DNA from: Umbilicaria muhlenbergii
Taxonomy: Eukaryota; Ascomycota; Lecanoromycetes; Umbilicariales; Umbilicariaceae
NCBI GenBank assembly: GCA_000611775.1
Contig: KK106981.1
Span: 3,586,672-3,650,671, forward strand
Length of the DNA stretch: 64,000 nucleotides
Direction: 5' to 3'
Shown: positions 45,001-55,981 of the stretch, one piece after another
Layout: each line of letters begins with the position of its first letter
Position numbering within the stretch: the stretch's first letter is position 1
The notes under the pieces: generated by a model
Databases searched by the model: none
What the model was told of the DNA's origin: nothing
What the model saw: only the letters and a program-made list of their open reading frames with translations
Program-made: the position numbers and the translations under genes

Positions 45001-47133
45001 GATTCTAAGTCAGTCGGGTCTGGCATGCGGCTGGTGTCTTGAAATGAAATGCCTTTGCGGTAGAAGCAAGGAGACAAAGGAGGAGGACGCCTCTGAGAAA
45101 CTGAGTAGCACACCCATGGAGCGAGATACACATCCAATGCTTCTTCAACAGCCCCCGACTTCTGTGGAAAAAAATGAACACAGTTCCACGACAGATCTAA
45201 GCTGGCATCTTCTCAAAGAGGCAAGCGAGACCTGTATCTTTGGCGCGGTGGGTACTGACGAAGCCGCCAATGCTGCTCTTTCCTTGACTTCGATTGCAAC
45301 AAATCATCAGATTACGCTGGATACTGTTGTAGGGAATAAGCGCAAGAGCAATGTTATATCTGCAAGGAATCTCCCAGCCAGCGATGAGACCACCAATGGA
45401 AGTACAGAACACATTGAAGTTTCAAGCCAAGACGAGTGCCCTCCCAAGAAGGGTGAAAAGTTAACCTCAGAGGCAACAGATCAACGGTCCAGTGGTCGTG
45501 GCGAAGATATTGCTCCACCTCCCACACCTGGGCAAACTTCGTGGGAATCAAGTCCTCTTCCGGCCGTCAGATACTCAATAGTAGATGACGTCGGATTAAT
45601 CTCGCCTGTCTCTCGTGATTCATCTTTCTCGTACGAACCGATGGGCCAGGGGTTGGAGGATCCATCAGACCTGGAAGAAACTGCAGCACCCGATGAACCG
45701 AGCTTACCACTGTCGCGGTGTCCATTCTCCTCATCCACATCAGCACTTCGTGAATCATCTGCACAGGCAGAATCAGAAGATACAGCAGGGGCAGATCCAG
45801 TGACGCTATCCATGTCACGGCGTCCGCGTTCATCGTCAAAGTCTACGCTTGTAGAGTGGCCTGGCCAGACAAAGGAACAAGACGCAGGGGTCCCAGATGA
45901 ATTGATGCCGCCACTGTCGCCCCGTCCACCACCCACGCCACACCCAAGAGCGCTGAAATTACCGGGCAAGCTACTGGATAGCTCCTCCTCAATAGATGAA
46001 AGTCAAGCCAAACAAATTGGATCAGGAGGACTGCATCGACGACGTGCATCAATTCGAGCACGCACCGGATCCGAAACCCTGTCGGTTCGTACGAACAAGT
46101 TAAAGGCACAACGGCGGCGATACAAACTGTTTGAGCGTAGGAGAAACAGGCAAAAGGGGATGTCATACGCTCGGACGCTCGACCGGGTACTGGAAGAGGG
46201 CCGTCGTGAACACAAGTCGTATTTTGTTGTCATGGCGGAATTGAGACACAAAAGAATTCAAGCTAACTTGCTAGCGCGTCAATACAGGTTTTTCCAGACT
46301 TCTAACGGCCTGTCGGGCCCTTCGGGGCAGACGGTAGCTCTCAGCAAACTGTTCGACAAATATCGAGGTTCGCGAAACTCCATCAAGTCCTTTTGCAGTG
46401 GTAATGGCTAATGAGTATGCTCTTGGTGCAGAAGAAGCGACCGAGAGCCCCGACACCATCGGCGTCGAAGGCTCAATGAAATATCTCGGCGATCTCGGCG
46501 TCAACCTAGACGAAGTCGTCGTCCTCGCCGTCCTCGCAGAGCTCCAAGCCCCCACCATGGGCGAATTCAGCCGCGAAGGATTCATCCAAGGCTGGAAAAC
46601 CTACAGGCACTCCCCCCCCCCAACCAAACCCCTTGTTCCCCAAAACCCACTCCCCCACAAGTCCGCACCGCTAACATACTCCCCCGTTCCCTCACCGCAG
46701 CGCCGACACCCTCACCAAACAACAATCCCTGATCCCCCAATTCCGGCGCCACCTCACTACCGCCCCCGACTTCTTCAAACGCGTCTACAAACACACCTTC
46801 CTGATCGCGCGCTCCCCCGGCCAAAAGTCCGTCCAACTCGACACCGCAATCGAATACTGGCGCCTCCTCTTCACCAACCCCAGCATCGCGTGGCATACCC
46901 CCACGACCCCTTGGCTGGAGTGGTGGATCGAGTATCTCGAGGCCAGGTGGAAGAAGAGCGTTAATAAGGACATGTGGGACCAGACGGGGATTTTTGTGGG
47001 GAAGAGTCTGGCGGATGAAAGTATGGGCTGGTGGAGTGAGGATGGGGCGTGGCCGGGGGTGTTGGATGAGTTTGTGGGGTTTGTGAGGGAGAAGAGGGCG
47101 GAGGCGGAGGGGGAGAGGATGGAGGTGGAGTGA
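42095..47133 (+). CDS. DCN1: DCN1, cullin neddylation E3 (interrupted by a 3.9-kb intron)
   Basis: Canonical product of 272 aa (yeast Dcn1 is 269), the scaffold that helps Ubc12 transfer NEDD8 to cullins. Exons 42095-42181, 42331-42374, 46288-46367, 46432-46606 and 46701-47133, phases 0, 2, 1, 2. The first two exons give the UBA domain ([16 protein letters not shown], then [15 protein letters not shown]). Exon 3 gives FFQTSNG and LSKLFDKYR. Exons 4-5 give the PONY domain ([60 protein letters not shown]). Intron 2 (42375-46287) is 3.9 kb. It has a GTATGT donor, a GCTAAC branch site at 46262-46267 and a TACAG acceptor, and contains a 1,300-codon ORF. Intron 4 (46607-46700) appears to be GC-AG. 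Domain calls firm; how the 3.9 kb is used is open. Confidence 0.9.
42473..46411 (+). CDS. large ORF inside DCN1 intron 2, in frame with DCN1 exon 3
   Basis: An uninterrupted 1,312-codon ORF on the same strand as DCN1. No family recognised. The N-terminus is acidic ([16 protein letters not shown]). Residues about 100-330 look folded ([50 protein letters not shown]). The middle is Ser/Thr/Pro/Gln-rich. A Cys cluster [12 protein letters not shown] lies near 852-863. The C-terminal 100 residues are basic and helical ([20 protein letters not shown] ... [17 protein letters not shown]). It has no stop before the DCN1 acceptor: it runs in the DCN1 frame through exon 3 (FFQTSNG ... FDKYR) and stops 44 nt into intron 3. 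It may be a cassette exon of a giant Dcn1, or a nested gene sharing the DCN1 3' end. A start at ATG 42473 or splicing from DCN1 exon 2 are both possible. Confidence 0.7.
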   Translation: MGGKSHEGPWNTPQASHCKDETPEADQVWEDQGDDTAERRLRKARARLDRKLAQNHLSRGRETMLDDDEEENSKMLLNLDDTGSFEYDLGEYLHDDPEQSLDPLHSREISMLKIQDTFLLLCEKAKDPTSWVDPKKLPSMFRFALRRPLMPERELYWNLAVVGIDPSLGFLDRDDYTPEGSHRRPRQILKGITFSQEERGHVSRRYERLPKGLCLLTGHVDDVDDASSAEDEPTDQDEMIAELWTVFNGVEAHEIRLEDAPTRYRDVLSAFDCGNDELAAWLEDLEIPSDHIDCGSHQAALSKASGSPSVATSPTLLKQIARLVQLHRSKDIRVEDFLTLLRGRMAGFIFNEDVIMGYVRNSGFDAEAVADLLVGKSNSTSSSANGSATPAQEELYRSPLETSKLERPVLGDSVKQDLKGEFAAIHREVLCSHISFGRALSRFRELLGDPDMSNAVLSKNLVAYGIPPDLFFGGENLDETPPKLDGSLEEAQIPCFKKPRITLRLPAKSSCPTSPRDLNSTTTASRSVSTNRDTEDHVLTEKAMLKMPPHDDYDAALKVQADTTPGTILQSSPASSGGISSDEQQSPTTQAKQQPEQHREDGSCQTALTTQSTQKAHSRSNEKSVDLQGLVPTSMLTDPVDPHSKPEVTEIAQSVEHATFAQPLLCNRLDKSKQNNKAQAESPKPRAGTPMPSASLPLSVLSQRRNESIGIEWKRYATCFAGNPSEEFYDRGRLSVSPEKGTSVDLFGLPIPTKDARDMAKAMKLPPDFAERRIRSTTPRRVSAQRFEKATSNITLPSPKRKSSTTSEPGHRKMMKQEATEPDVFAAEGQDHDDFIRSLFTPEILSQSGLACGWCLEMKCLCGRSKETKEEDASEKLSSTPMERDTHPMLLQQPPTSVEKNEHSSTTDLSWHLLKEASETCIFGAVGTDEAANAALSLTSIATNHQITLDTVVGNKRKSNVISARNLPASDETTNGSTEHIEVSSQDECPPKKGEKLTSEATDQRSSGRGEDIAPPPTPGQTSWESSPLPAVRYSIVDDVGLISPVSRDSSFSYEPMGQGLEDPSDLEETAAPDEPSLPLSRCPFSSSTSALRESSAQAESEDTAGADPVTLSMSRRPRSSSKSTLVEWPGQTKEQDAGVPDELMPPLSPRPPPTPHPRALKLPGKLLDSSSSIDESQAKQIGSGGLHRRRASIRARTGSETLSVRTNKLKAQRRRYKLFERRRNRQKGMSYARTLDRVLEEGRREHKSYFVVMAELRHKRIQANLLARQYRFFQTSNGLSGPSGQTVALSKLFDKYRGSRNSIKSFCSGNG
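46607..46700 (+). other. probable GC-AG intron of DCN1
   Basis: The DCN1 frame demands a junction after TACAG at 46606, where the next bases are GCACTC, not GT. A run of ten C follows. The branch point GCTAAC near 46672 and the acceptor ACCGCAG at 46700 are normal. No usable GT donor restores phase 2 nearby. The resulting junction reads [12 protein letters not shown]. Confidence 0.65.
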
Positions 47134-47575
47134 GGGTGGGTTGTGAGTGGGTCGAGTGAGGGGTGTGAGCGCTGAAGCGGAGTGACGGGCTGATGAGGAT
47201 AGGAATTAATGATTATGAGCGTTGTTTTCAGCGGTTGACTGCTCGCTAGCATGGTTAGGGCGCGGGTGGGATGGAACTGCTTATGAGACAGACGTACCTT
47301 AGATATTGATCATAGAAGCATGATCCGGTCGTTTATCAGTCAGGAAGTAAGATCTTCCTTCCGGGTATTCTTGACCACTGTGCATTTTTATTTACCACCA
47401 GCTTACCTACATTTCCGGTGGTTTATCACAACTCGTCAGCTATATGAGAACATCAAGAACCGTGCCCCAACTCCCGGAAGAGAGAACAGAACGAAGTGCG
47501 CGAATCCATTCAAACCCATCATCCTCAGCCCATACCATATGTACGCCCTCATCTCCAACTCCCCCCGACCTTTTC
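47134..47575. other. convergent intergenic region
   Basis: 3' ends of DCN1 and the F-box/RCC1 gene face each other over 442 nt. The only frames are shadows with Ser/Pro-rich content. Nothing else seen. Confidence 0.4.
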
Positions 47576-50103
47576 TTACTCCTCTCTCATCCCCCAATCC
47601 GGCTCCTCACCCCTCCATTCCGTCAACGGCACACTCCCCGGCATCTCCTCCCCACCCGGCAATCTCAACCTCGGAAACGGCCGATCCCGCCACGCATACA
47701 CCACCCCATCCACCCCTCCATCCGCATCCGCCCCACTTTCGCCCATCCCACTCTCCTGCGCCACCATCGAAGCGACCCCTGCCCCGGTCCCCGGTCCCAC
47801 ACTCCCACTCCCCCCCCTGGCTCCCAGCCCCAAAAACCACCTGCCGAGCATAACGACATAAGCCCAATACCACGCGATCGCAATCTCGACCTGCTCGAAC
47901 GGCGAATGCGGTCCATTGGGCCCATCCTCCTCATCGCTGCCCGGTCCATCATCCCCCTCATCGTCGGCGACAAAGTCTTCGTCGAATTCTCGTTCCAACT
48001 CCGCGGCTTGCACGGCGGCGGATTTGAGGATGTGGAGGTGTTCGACGCGGGTGGCTTTGGCTTCGTCGACGAGGACGAGAGCGCCGCTGTGCCAGCCGGC
48101 GGCGCTGACTTTGAGGGCGAAGAAGGGGGTGAGGTCGGGGGTGGGGGTCGTGGGTGCGTTACTGGAGGAAGACGAGGAGGGGGATGAGGAAGGTGAGGAA
48201 GGGAGACTGGTGGTCCAGGCTCGGCCTTCGCGTTCGAACCATTCGCTCGTGACGATGTGGGCGTCCGAGGTGGAGTCGCTGATCATGCGCCAGCGGTCCG
48301 CGGCTTCGGGCTGTTGAGCTTTGGTCACCATGTCCTGCAGCCAGATTCGCTTTTCCTTTTCGAACCAGATGCTGCGGCCGAGGCGGATCTTGTTGGCTTC
48401 GAGATAGGCGTCTTGGGCGAAGCCGCCGTCGGCTCGGACGCCGCGGAGGAGAGCGTGTATGCGGGTTCCGAGGCCTAGGGCACCACATGCTCGGGACTCG
48501 CGGCCCCAGGAGGTGATGATGCCGTTGGAGTGGAGGGCGTGGAAGTGGTAGTCGCCGAAAGCGAGGGAGATGACGTTAGTATTCTGGAGGGCTGGTATTA
48601 TGGTGGGTTGTGGGAGCGTAACTTCCGGTGATGAGCCATTGATCCTGTGGGAACGGACAGCATCGAGGAAGGCCCTGTCAGCGATGAGGACCTTGCCAGA
48701 GGCAGTGAACACCGCAAAACTTCTGAAAGACCCTTGAACGTCACAGATCGGATCATCAGGTGATGAAAATGACGTGATTTCAATAGGACCCTCTCCCGTA
48801 GACCCTTGATGAGTGGACTGGGATGTCGTATCGAAGAGAAAAACTTTGTTCAGGCTGGTTTTGAAGACTATGTACCTCTCAAGAACGATGTGATTAGTGA
48901 CTTCGCCGACTTCATGCGCTGACGGCGAGTTGCGGTCGTCGCCTCTCTGACGGTAGCCAGTTCCAGGAATCGTGAAGCATTCAGACTCAAGCGTATCTTC
49001 TCCTACCCTTCCAAGAGGCGGTAATTCGTATGGCCAGTAAATTATACCTGTGCCGTTAACATAAATGGTGCTTTTGTCCCAGCCTATCAGGAGTTTCGTA
49101 AGCTCTTTCTATCTGAATAATTGCAATGGATCGTGCCATTGTCTTACCAGCAACGACCCGTGTGACTCTTCCCACTCCCGACGTCAGCCCATTCTCAACC
49201 AAGTCAACGTGCAGAGGCCGCATGTTCCAACCGTGTTGGTTGATGTTGTGCCACATCCACACCTTGCCACTGTCTGCCAATCCGAGAACGTGAGAGCGAC
49301 CCGTAGAGAATTGTCTTATAGCTGTAGCAGGTTCGTACCACCTGTTACTACTCATTGGGTAACCCGGAGGGAAATGTAATCGGACCAGGCTTGGCATGGG
49401 TGCTTGATCGAAAAGTTCCCCATTCATCACACCAACAGCATAGACAGCGCCATCGGCGTTAAGCAGTGTAGTCGACCATCCCCTACCTCAATGTTAAGAT
49501 TAGCCCCACGAGTCTCCAAAGATTTCAGATCGTTTAAACCCCCATTGTCTATCTTGACTTACCCACATTGTAGGTCTGCAACGACACCAACGTCGTCCAC
49601 ACCCTCCATCCTTGCAGGCCATCCTACCGTCCTACCTGCCCTCAATTGTCGCTGGTAGTGCGGCAACCGATTCGATTCATCTCCTGTGGGATAGCCATGT
49701 CCTAGGTTACCTTGTTCATTGTTGCCCCACGTAAAGACCCTCGTTTGTGTTAGGAGATGCCTGTAAAGCCATTGCCAGCGGGCGCCATCGGCCTGGAGGA
49801 GGGGTTGCGGGGGAATGCGGAAAGTGTTACGGGTAAGAGTGCGCCAAAAGGTAGGGTCAAGGCGAAATGAAAGTAAAGCTTTCTTACATACGGAAGAAAT
49901 CAGCAGATTCGTTGGAGAAGGGAGGGGAGAAAAGGGTTAATCAAAGAGTACCTACAGCAGAACTCGTGAGGGAAAGGAAATCCTGAGCATCGAGGTAGGG
50001 GAAGATAGCGAAAAGGACGTCAGTGGCTGTCTCGTGATATCAGAGGCAAGCCGGTCTTTCTGTAGCAACGTTGATACATACGCAGGTCGGTGAGCAGCAT
50101 CAT
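47576..50103 (-). CDS. SAF1: F-box and RCC1-repeat protein (SCF-associated factor Saf1-like)
   Basis: A 751-aa probable SCF substrate receptor. Exons 50103-50082, 50026-49956, 49882-49563, 49482-49148 and 49083-47576. The F-box is at the very N-terminus (LLTDLPTDVLFAIFPYLDAQ, then LTSSAKALLSFRLDPTFWR). RCC1-type beta-propeller blades follow: RVFTWGNNEQGNLGHGYP, GGWSTTLLNADGAVYAVG, SHVLGLADSGKVWMWHNI, GWDKSTIYVNGTGIIYWP, SFAVFTASGKVL, DYHFHALHSNGIITSWGRE and WHSGALVLVD. The layout is that of yeast Saf1, which targets adenine deaminase; the substrate here is unknown. The C-terminal third has a Ser run, an acidic block and a Gly-rich tail. The first exon codes only seven residues. The gene is convergent with DCN1. 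Confidence 0.87.
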
Positions 50104-50729
50104 GTCAAGACTAGAAGCCAGACTTGATTTCGTCTCCGCTGAAACGGCTGAAGGCTTGTGGTTGATGTGCCCAACATGTCCTTTAAGATGATGGGCGAAC
50201 ACAGATCGAGCAGCTAAGGCAAGGTACGCTTGAGAATATCACATGTTAGCATCGGGGAGGAGAAAGCACGCGTCAACAGCTGCAGCTTAGTCATGTCACT
50301 ACCTGAAGGTAGGGTATTTGCTGTACGGCAAACAGGTCTCCTCAGCCGGATGGATTTACAACACAATTTCCTTGAAATGGATCCTTCCGATTGCCTTAGA
50401 CTGAAGGACGGCTAGGTTGAGGCTAAAGAAATAGTCACGTTGATGTATGACGCTACCTTAGTAAGTGGAAATCTCCCCGAAGTTGTGCTTCATTTCCAAC
50501 GCAAGACTAATGCCGAGAAACGACATGCCAAAACAAATTAGATATTCTTATTTTACACCTACAGCACTTCTCTCAATCCGACTCAAGTCGGCAACCCGTA
50601 GGCTCACCGATTCATCGTAGAGTTGTCTAGCAATACCATGGTCCGCTGCCGAGGCTCCTTAGGGCTCCCATTCATCGACTCCTTCCCAGTTCCAGCACCA
50701 AAAGCCAAACTATCGACAGCTTGCCCCTA
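50104..50729. other. intergenic, nothing recognised
   Basis: Upstream region of the F-box/RCC1 gene and 3' flank of the small gene at 50.7 kb. No signal found. Confidence 0.4.
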
Positions 50730-51248
50730 TCACTTCCCAACCCACGTCACATTCCCAGAACCAACCTGGTTGGGCCCGTCATGAATGTCGAAGTTCATTC
50801 CGCCGTTGAAACTGAAGTACTGGACAAAATCCAACAAGGCACTATACGCGGCGCTCAACACCCCCCACGTCGTTTGATGGTTGCCTGCATCCCACGTTTG
50901 CACGTCCACGGGCCCAGAGATGTACTGCAATGGATGCCCTATCACGCGGTCATTGGTCATTGCCAATTCTCCCCGAATGTCAACAGCAATCTCGCGGAGC
51001 GAGGAGTAGAGGGCCGAGGCTTGCGGGCCGGCGGGGAAGGGCGAGGTGAGGGTGATTGAAACGAACGACTCGGTCCCCATGGCGCACCATATGACAGGCT
51101 TCTCCTGGCGTTTGACAAAGGGCGGGGGAACGGCACCCTGCAAGAAAGTGCTGGATAGTCCTGTAAGCTTTGCTTTCTTCCTTGCCCAGTGCGATTGACA
51201 AGGAACGCTGGAATTACCTTCCGGCCACTGTGTTTGGGGAATTGGCAC
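50730..51248 (-). CDS. small hypothetical protein, N-terminus unresolved
   Basis: The frame ending at 50730 contains an orderly coding stretch: VIWCAMGTESFVSITLTSPF, SALYSSLREIAVDIRGELA, VIGHPLQYISGPVDVQTWDA, YFSFNGGMNFDIHDG and GSGNVTWVGK at the end. I recognise no family. Upstream in frame there is no ATG before 51248. A canonical intron (donor GTAATT at 51217, acceptor TTACAG or TTGCAG near 51161/51138) probably joins an exon I cannot place. A dibasic site (VKRQEK) before the conserved part could be a Kex2 processing site of a secreted precursor, but no signal peptide was found. The real start is likely elsewhere. Confidence 0.5.
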   Translation of the reverse strand: MPIPQTQWPEGNSSVPCQSHWARKKAKLTGLSSTFLQGAVPPPFVKRQEKPVIWCAMGTESFVSITLTSPFPAGPQASALYSSLREIAVDIRGELAMTNDRVIGHPLQYISGPVDVQTWDAGNHQTTWGVLSAAYSALLDFVQYFSFNGGMNFDIHDGPNQVGSGNVTWVGK

Positions 51249-52353
51249 AATATGGTACAGGTAGAATTGGGGTCGGTCGATGCGTGGGTCCTCTAAAGAA
51301 GGACTCTGCTAAGCTTAGAACAGCGCATTGGCTCCATCCTAAAAGGACGGAGAGACTGGAGGCGCGCATTGTCCTTTTTCTCCAGAATATGAAGGACCAA
51401 AGGTGACACATAATGTCACCAGCGACTTATTTACATGTTTTCGATCCCTTCCTTTGGTCGTGTAGACAGAAAGGCCAACAGCAGTCTCGCTCCTCGCCGG
51501 CCCGAGAAGTCGCCTATAGCGATATGTTTCAAGGTGTTTCCGATCCCAGCTTCAAACATGCATCTGCACAGCCGGCAGTCCGGATTACAACCAACGAGAT
51601 TAGAAAATCTGAAGCGTACCTGAGGTACTTAATAAATTGACACCGAGAAACCAAGGATGAAAATTATACATATTAGAGCACCATCCAGATGCTTGAATTT
51701 CATTTGCCATCCTCAATTGGGACAAAGTTACCGAATGAATCACCAAGTTTTGTGTATGGAACTTGAATCATGCAGTCAACATACCGACATCGAGCTGATT
51801 CTTCTGACCATGTATATTGAAGGGTACCTTTGCACAACCAATAGGTGTGGACAAGGCACAGTCTCGGTTGGTGATAGCTGCGCCTTTGACAACCCCAGAT
51901 TGTATGGTGGCCATTTACCAAGTTCACCGTAATCGCTGAAGCTCCCGCAGAGGCTGAAGATAGTGATTTCAGGGTAACTTGCATCTCATACGAGAAAGTA
52001 AGTAATCCTATAGGGTGGCAATGAACGCCTAGAGTTTGCGCGTGCAGCTCTTCAGATCGTCATCATGATGATCATTAGGAGCAAGAGTGTATCGTCTCGC
52101 TCCGATAGCGGGCATGGTGGGCGCGATGGGCTAAAACAAGGGATACACTTCGACGGGAGATCATCCCTTCTGCATGCTCCTCCAGTGTTTCTGCGGAGAT
52201 GCTGAAGCTAATGCATACGTGAAAATATGCATGAACTTGGATAAGTTCCCTGGGTCGCGGGAGATGTAACGCTCTTCGCGGCGTTGAAGACCCTTGGTCA
52301 TGAGCTTCCGAAACCCCCGAAAGCATATGTCGCGCGAGATCGTTTCCTAGATC
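51249..52353. other. intergenic, nothing recognised
   Basis: 1.1 kb of mildly AT-rich DNA between minus-strand genes. No gene, repeat or RNA seen. Confidence 0.4.
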
Positions 52354-53481
52354 TCATCGTGGTGGTGGTGCGTAGGACATTGACTCTGGTGCGATGTATG
52401 CACCGCTTGCAGGACCTGCATGTCTTCGAATGAGCTCCTCTCGGTCGCGTACTTCTCTCTCATCTTGCATCAGGACGCAACAGCAGCAGCAAAGCGACTT
52501 GAGACAGTCTTGACCGAAGCTGCCATGGAGGTGGTAGAGTTTACGGATTCGTGTATGTTGAATCATAGCGGCAGCCCCTACAAGAAAGTATCAGCGCATC
52601 GTATGCTTGCGCAGACTACGGCTAGGGCTCATCTTACATTGAAACCCGCATACCGACGCCATAATCCCACAGGAGCCATTGCAAGACTTATAGCCTAAAA
52701 GATCCGTAGCGTCTTGTTTTTGGGCTTTCTGTGACAGGCGGTACTGTGTCTTGCCGTAGAGCACGCAAGGGCACCAGATACCCAAGCAGCATATTGTGTC
52801 AATTTCACAAAGACCATGTTTCCATTCGGGGTTCACTGCCGCGTTAGGATGCGGAACTTGTCCTGGCCGATGAGCTTCAGGTGCACTGTTGGGTCCCAAA
52901 AGAGAATCAGGATTATAGACAGCCGGCCTGCGGTCAACGTCAGGTGCTACTGCTTGCGCATGGAGCGCTGACAGGCCAGTCGTAGCAGTTGGTGGCAAAA
53001 CTGGAGTTGGCACTGAGCCTGCCATTTCGCCCTCAGTCTTGATTGGTATCGGTCCAGGGGACTGTGGAGGTTGTGGTTGTGATCTGTGCTCTTGTCGCTG
53101 TGGAGACATCCCGTCATCGGCATATGGGGCGAAGTGTGCCGGGTGAGATTGTGAAGGAGCTGGGAAGTTGTATGGCGATGCTGTGCGCTCAACCGCTGGT
53201 TTCTTTTCAACAGGATATCCCGAGTCCACGTAAGGCAGTGGAAGCCCCCTGAGGTCTTGCTTTGATACTGGTGACATTGGAGACTCCTCGATCATGGAAT
53301 CGGTCGGGCTTGACAGGGGGTAGAATGTGGGCCGCTGCATTTCGATTGGCGTTTCTGCGTACGAGTATCGAGGGTCGCGATTTGTGTCTTGAGTTTGTTG
53401 GAGCTGGCCTGGCGAAGCTTCCAAACGCATTCTACGTTGTCCTGAGGAGCCTCTCGTGGCAATCTGGGGGTTTGAAGCCAT
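52354..53481 (-). CDS. PLAC8-family Cys-rich protein
   Basis: A 355-aa protein from exons 53481-52638 and 52577-52354 (phase 1, 60-nt intron). Residues 1-230 are Pro/Ser/Gln-rich and disordered. The PLAC8 domain (about 235-345) has WKHGLCEIDTICCLGIWCPC, VLYGKTQYRL, then FQWAAAMIQHTRIRKLYHL across the splice junction and DCLKSLCCCCCVLMQDERE, followed by EVRDREE. The CCxxxxCPC and five-Cys blocks are hallmarks of the family, whose members in plants and fungi act in heavy-metal resistance, cell size or calcium influx. The fungal role is unknown. No signal peptide. Family firm, function open. Confidence 0.9.
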
Positions 53482-54728
53482 CGTGCCAACAGGTATCTGG
53501 TCTAAAGGCTTCCTGCAAGAACATGCATGTCAGAGATAAGCTTGAAATTTGAATACTTGATCGCACCTTTGCTGCCCTGTCAAGCCCCGTTAGGACAATT
53601 GTCAGCTGCGTATGCCGAGTCCAGGGTGTGTGATATCAGTGGAGAATCGGGTGTGGTATGATACTGACAGTCCTCCAAGCGCGGCTTGAAGCCGCTTACA
53701 TGGGTGACTTCCTGTGATACTCTATGACTGGTAGTCGATGTTCTGCATCTTGGGGTCTCTGAGCCCGCCTCGAGCACGCCGAGGGCGGCGTAAGGAGCCA
53801 TTGGAGGATACGGGGTAAGCGCCGAAGGCTGAGAAGCGAGGGGAGGGCACAAGCGAATCAAATACGAGGAACCCCTGCTAGTCCACCCGTCGTAACGGCT
53901 GCTGTGGCAGGGGTGGCGAAGATCAAGGTCGTGCTTGACTCGATGAGGATCGCGAAGTCCGAAAGGTGCGGATCTTTTACCACTGAGGGATGAGACCTCG
54001 GTCAGAAGTGGCAATACGAGGTAAGTAAGCCATCTGTTGCCAGCCGATTGGGTGCAACAAGTGGCTCATGTCACTGACCTGATAAGTCGACAACCAAGTT
54101 TTAATTCCAGAATCTACGATTGCGATTTCACTTCTCAATGATCGTTGATTTCCAATGACTACACCTTGCATCCGTCCTTCCCAACGTTCTTGCGTGTTGA
54201 GTAGTTCGTGGAGCCCCGCAGCTGAGAATGGGATATGAAGAATCATCTGAATAAATCAAGAATGGAAAGGCGAAGTAAGAAAACCCTAAGCATGAAGGTC
54301 ATACGGCTTAAGCTCCTCCTTCACACATTGGGTGTCAATGATGGAGGGTGTCCCGCCCGACGATTGGCACTCGTTTTGACCCTGCGCCTGACGATCGAAT
54401 GTAGAACACCCCGTTCCAAGGGTGGGAAGGAACAATCGCGATGCAATGAGACTACCAAGGAGCATGGTCGGATGTCTCCAATAAGGAGTCTTGAATTGTT
54501 CGAGATCAACTGCGCTTTTCCCGGTAATGTACACTATTTACATTATGATTGCATAGCAATAGGTCAACAGCAGTTGCTCAACAGTACTTCCCGAGCTTGA
54601 CCTATCACACCGAGGCTGAGGGGCCTTCCTGATACGACCGTTGAACATGCCTTCACATTCAAAGCTGACAAAGCGCCCTCTTTGCTACGTCTGGACAATT
54701 TCATTACAGCCAATCACTCCTCGACCTC
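53482..54728. other. intergenic, nothing recognised
   Basis: Promoter side of the PLAC8 gene and 3' flank of the acidic protein gene. Short frames on both strands show no family. Confidence 0.4.
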
Positions 54729-55981
54729 CTATTCTCGAGGGTCTACGGTTCCTTTGGCTTTGGCAGTTTCCGGACTACCGTCACTCTTCGAAGACTTCTC
54801 CTCATCACCGGCAACATCCGTTGAGTGCTTGGTATCGGTGTTCGTCAATCCTGCTTGCTTGCCAGACATAGTGTTTTGGCTTCCCTCTGGCTTCGATGGA
54901 GCGGGCTGTGTTGTTGTCAGCACACGACCAATAACGACATCTCTCTTGCCTAGATGCCGGGGACTAACCTTATCCCTAACTTTGCCATCCACTCTTGTTT
55001 GCCCTTCAGGGTCTTCAGCTTGTTTTATCCCGTAGTCACTCTCTATCCTCTTCTTGTTTCCACCCTTCGGGTCTGGGTAGCTCTTTCTCGTATCACCTGG
55101 CTTGCCGTCCTTCGTAGCACCCTTGAATTGGACACCTTCGACATCTCCACCGCCATCCTTCAGCTGGGTTTCATTTTCCGACTCCTCGTCGTCCGAAGTA
55201 TCTGGAGTGTTTTGCTGCTCTTCTTCCTCGCCACTCGACTCCTCAGACTTACCCTCCTCTTCGTCAGACCCGCTTGTATCATCACTGGACTGCGTTTCAT
55301 CTTTCTCATCACCTTCAGGTTCGCTGTCATTACCGTCCTCGGATGTCGCATCCTCCTCTACATGCTCTTGATGACCACGGCCCTCATGTTCCGGATCGTG
55401 GTGCCCGTGGCCCTTATCTGGACCCGGTTGAAGAAGAAACGCGCAAGATGGAACAGTGACCGCAATGGCTCCAATCAACCTATCAGCAACCATTATATTA
55501 GCTAATCATACTGCATTGATTTTCAAAAGACATTCCAAGGATGTAAAAGCAGCAGGTACGTGGCCATTAGGATCGGCGGTTGCCTGTTTGGGGGCAATGT
55601 CAACAATACAACAATCAAGAAACATCCTGTCAGATATCCAGCATGTAAATTCCGGAAGCCAATGGCCCGTATCAATGGCATTCTAGGAATTGCTCGGTAT
55701 TAAGTAGTCGACGGCTCTAGGAACTGAGAAATGCTACTTCTTTTGATCTTGCGCCTGGTAGTGTTTCTAGAGCGCTTGAAGAGACACAGATGAATGACAA
55801 TCATGCGTTGAGCATACCAGGGCAGATCACTTCCTGATTTTGTTGCACCATGATCACCTCCACTTGCATAGCCTCTTCTTAGTATCTGACGCCATAGTTG
55901 AGGGCGAGACGGAGCACGGGCTGTCCTCACAGCTGGGTTCCTGAGAGCACCCCAAGGAATCGAAGCTCGCGGAAGTACCAT
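54729..55981 (-). CDS. acidic protein with mitochondrial presequence and one membrane segment
   Basis: A 304-aa protein from exons 55981-55818 and 55479-54729 (phase 2), with an unusually long 338-nt intron. The N-terminus (MVLPRASIPWGALRNPAVR ... WRQILRRGYASGG) is Arg-rich without acids and has an RRGYAS processing-like site, as in matrix-targeted precursors. SGSDLPW|LIGAIAVTVPSCAFLL follows, a single hydrophobic span. Then a His-rich hinge (DKGHGHHDPEHEGRGH) leads into a long Glu/Asp/Ser tail (SEDGNDSEPEGDEKDETQSS) and a Lys/Gly-rich end. I know this layout from unnamed proteins across ascomycetes; I do not know a function. The His-rich loop could bind metal (speculation). The intron is supported because its two ends restore SDLPWLIGA. 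Confidence 0.75.

Noticed and set aside
47444-48317. Pro/His-rich plus-strand ORFs opposite the F-box/RCC1 gene
   Set aside because: Antisense shadows of the Ser/Gly/Asp-rich C-terminal coding part.
54954-55505. Hydrophobic 183-codon plus-strand ORF
   Set aside because: Antisense of the Glu/Asp/Ser-rich tail, which reads as Leu/Phe/Val-rich on the other strand.
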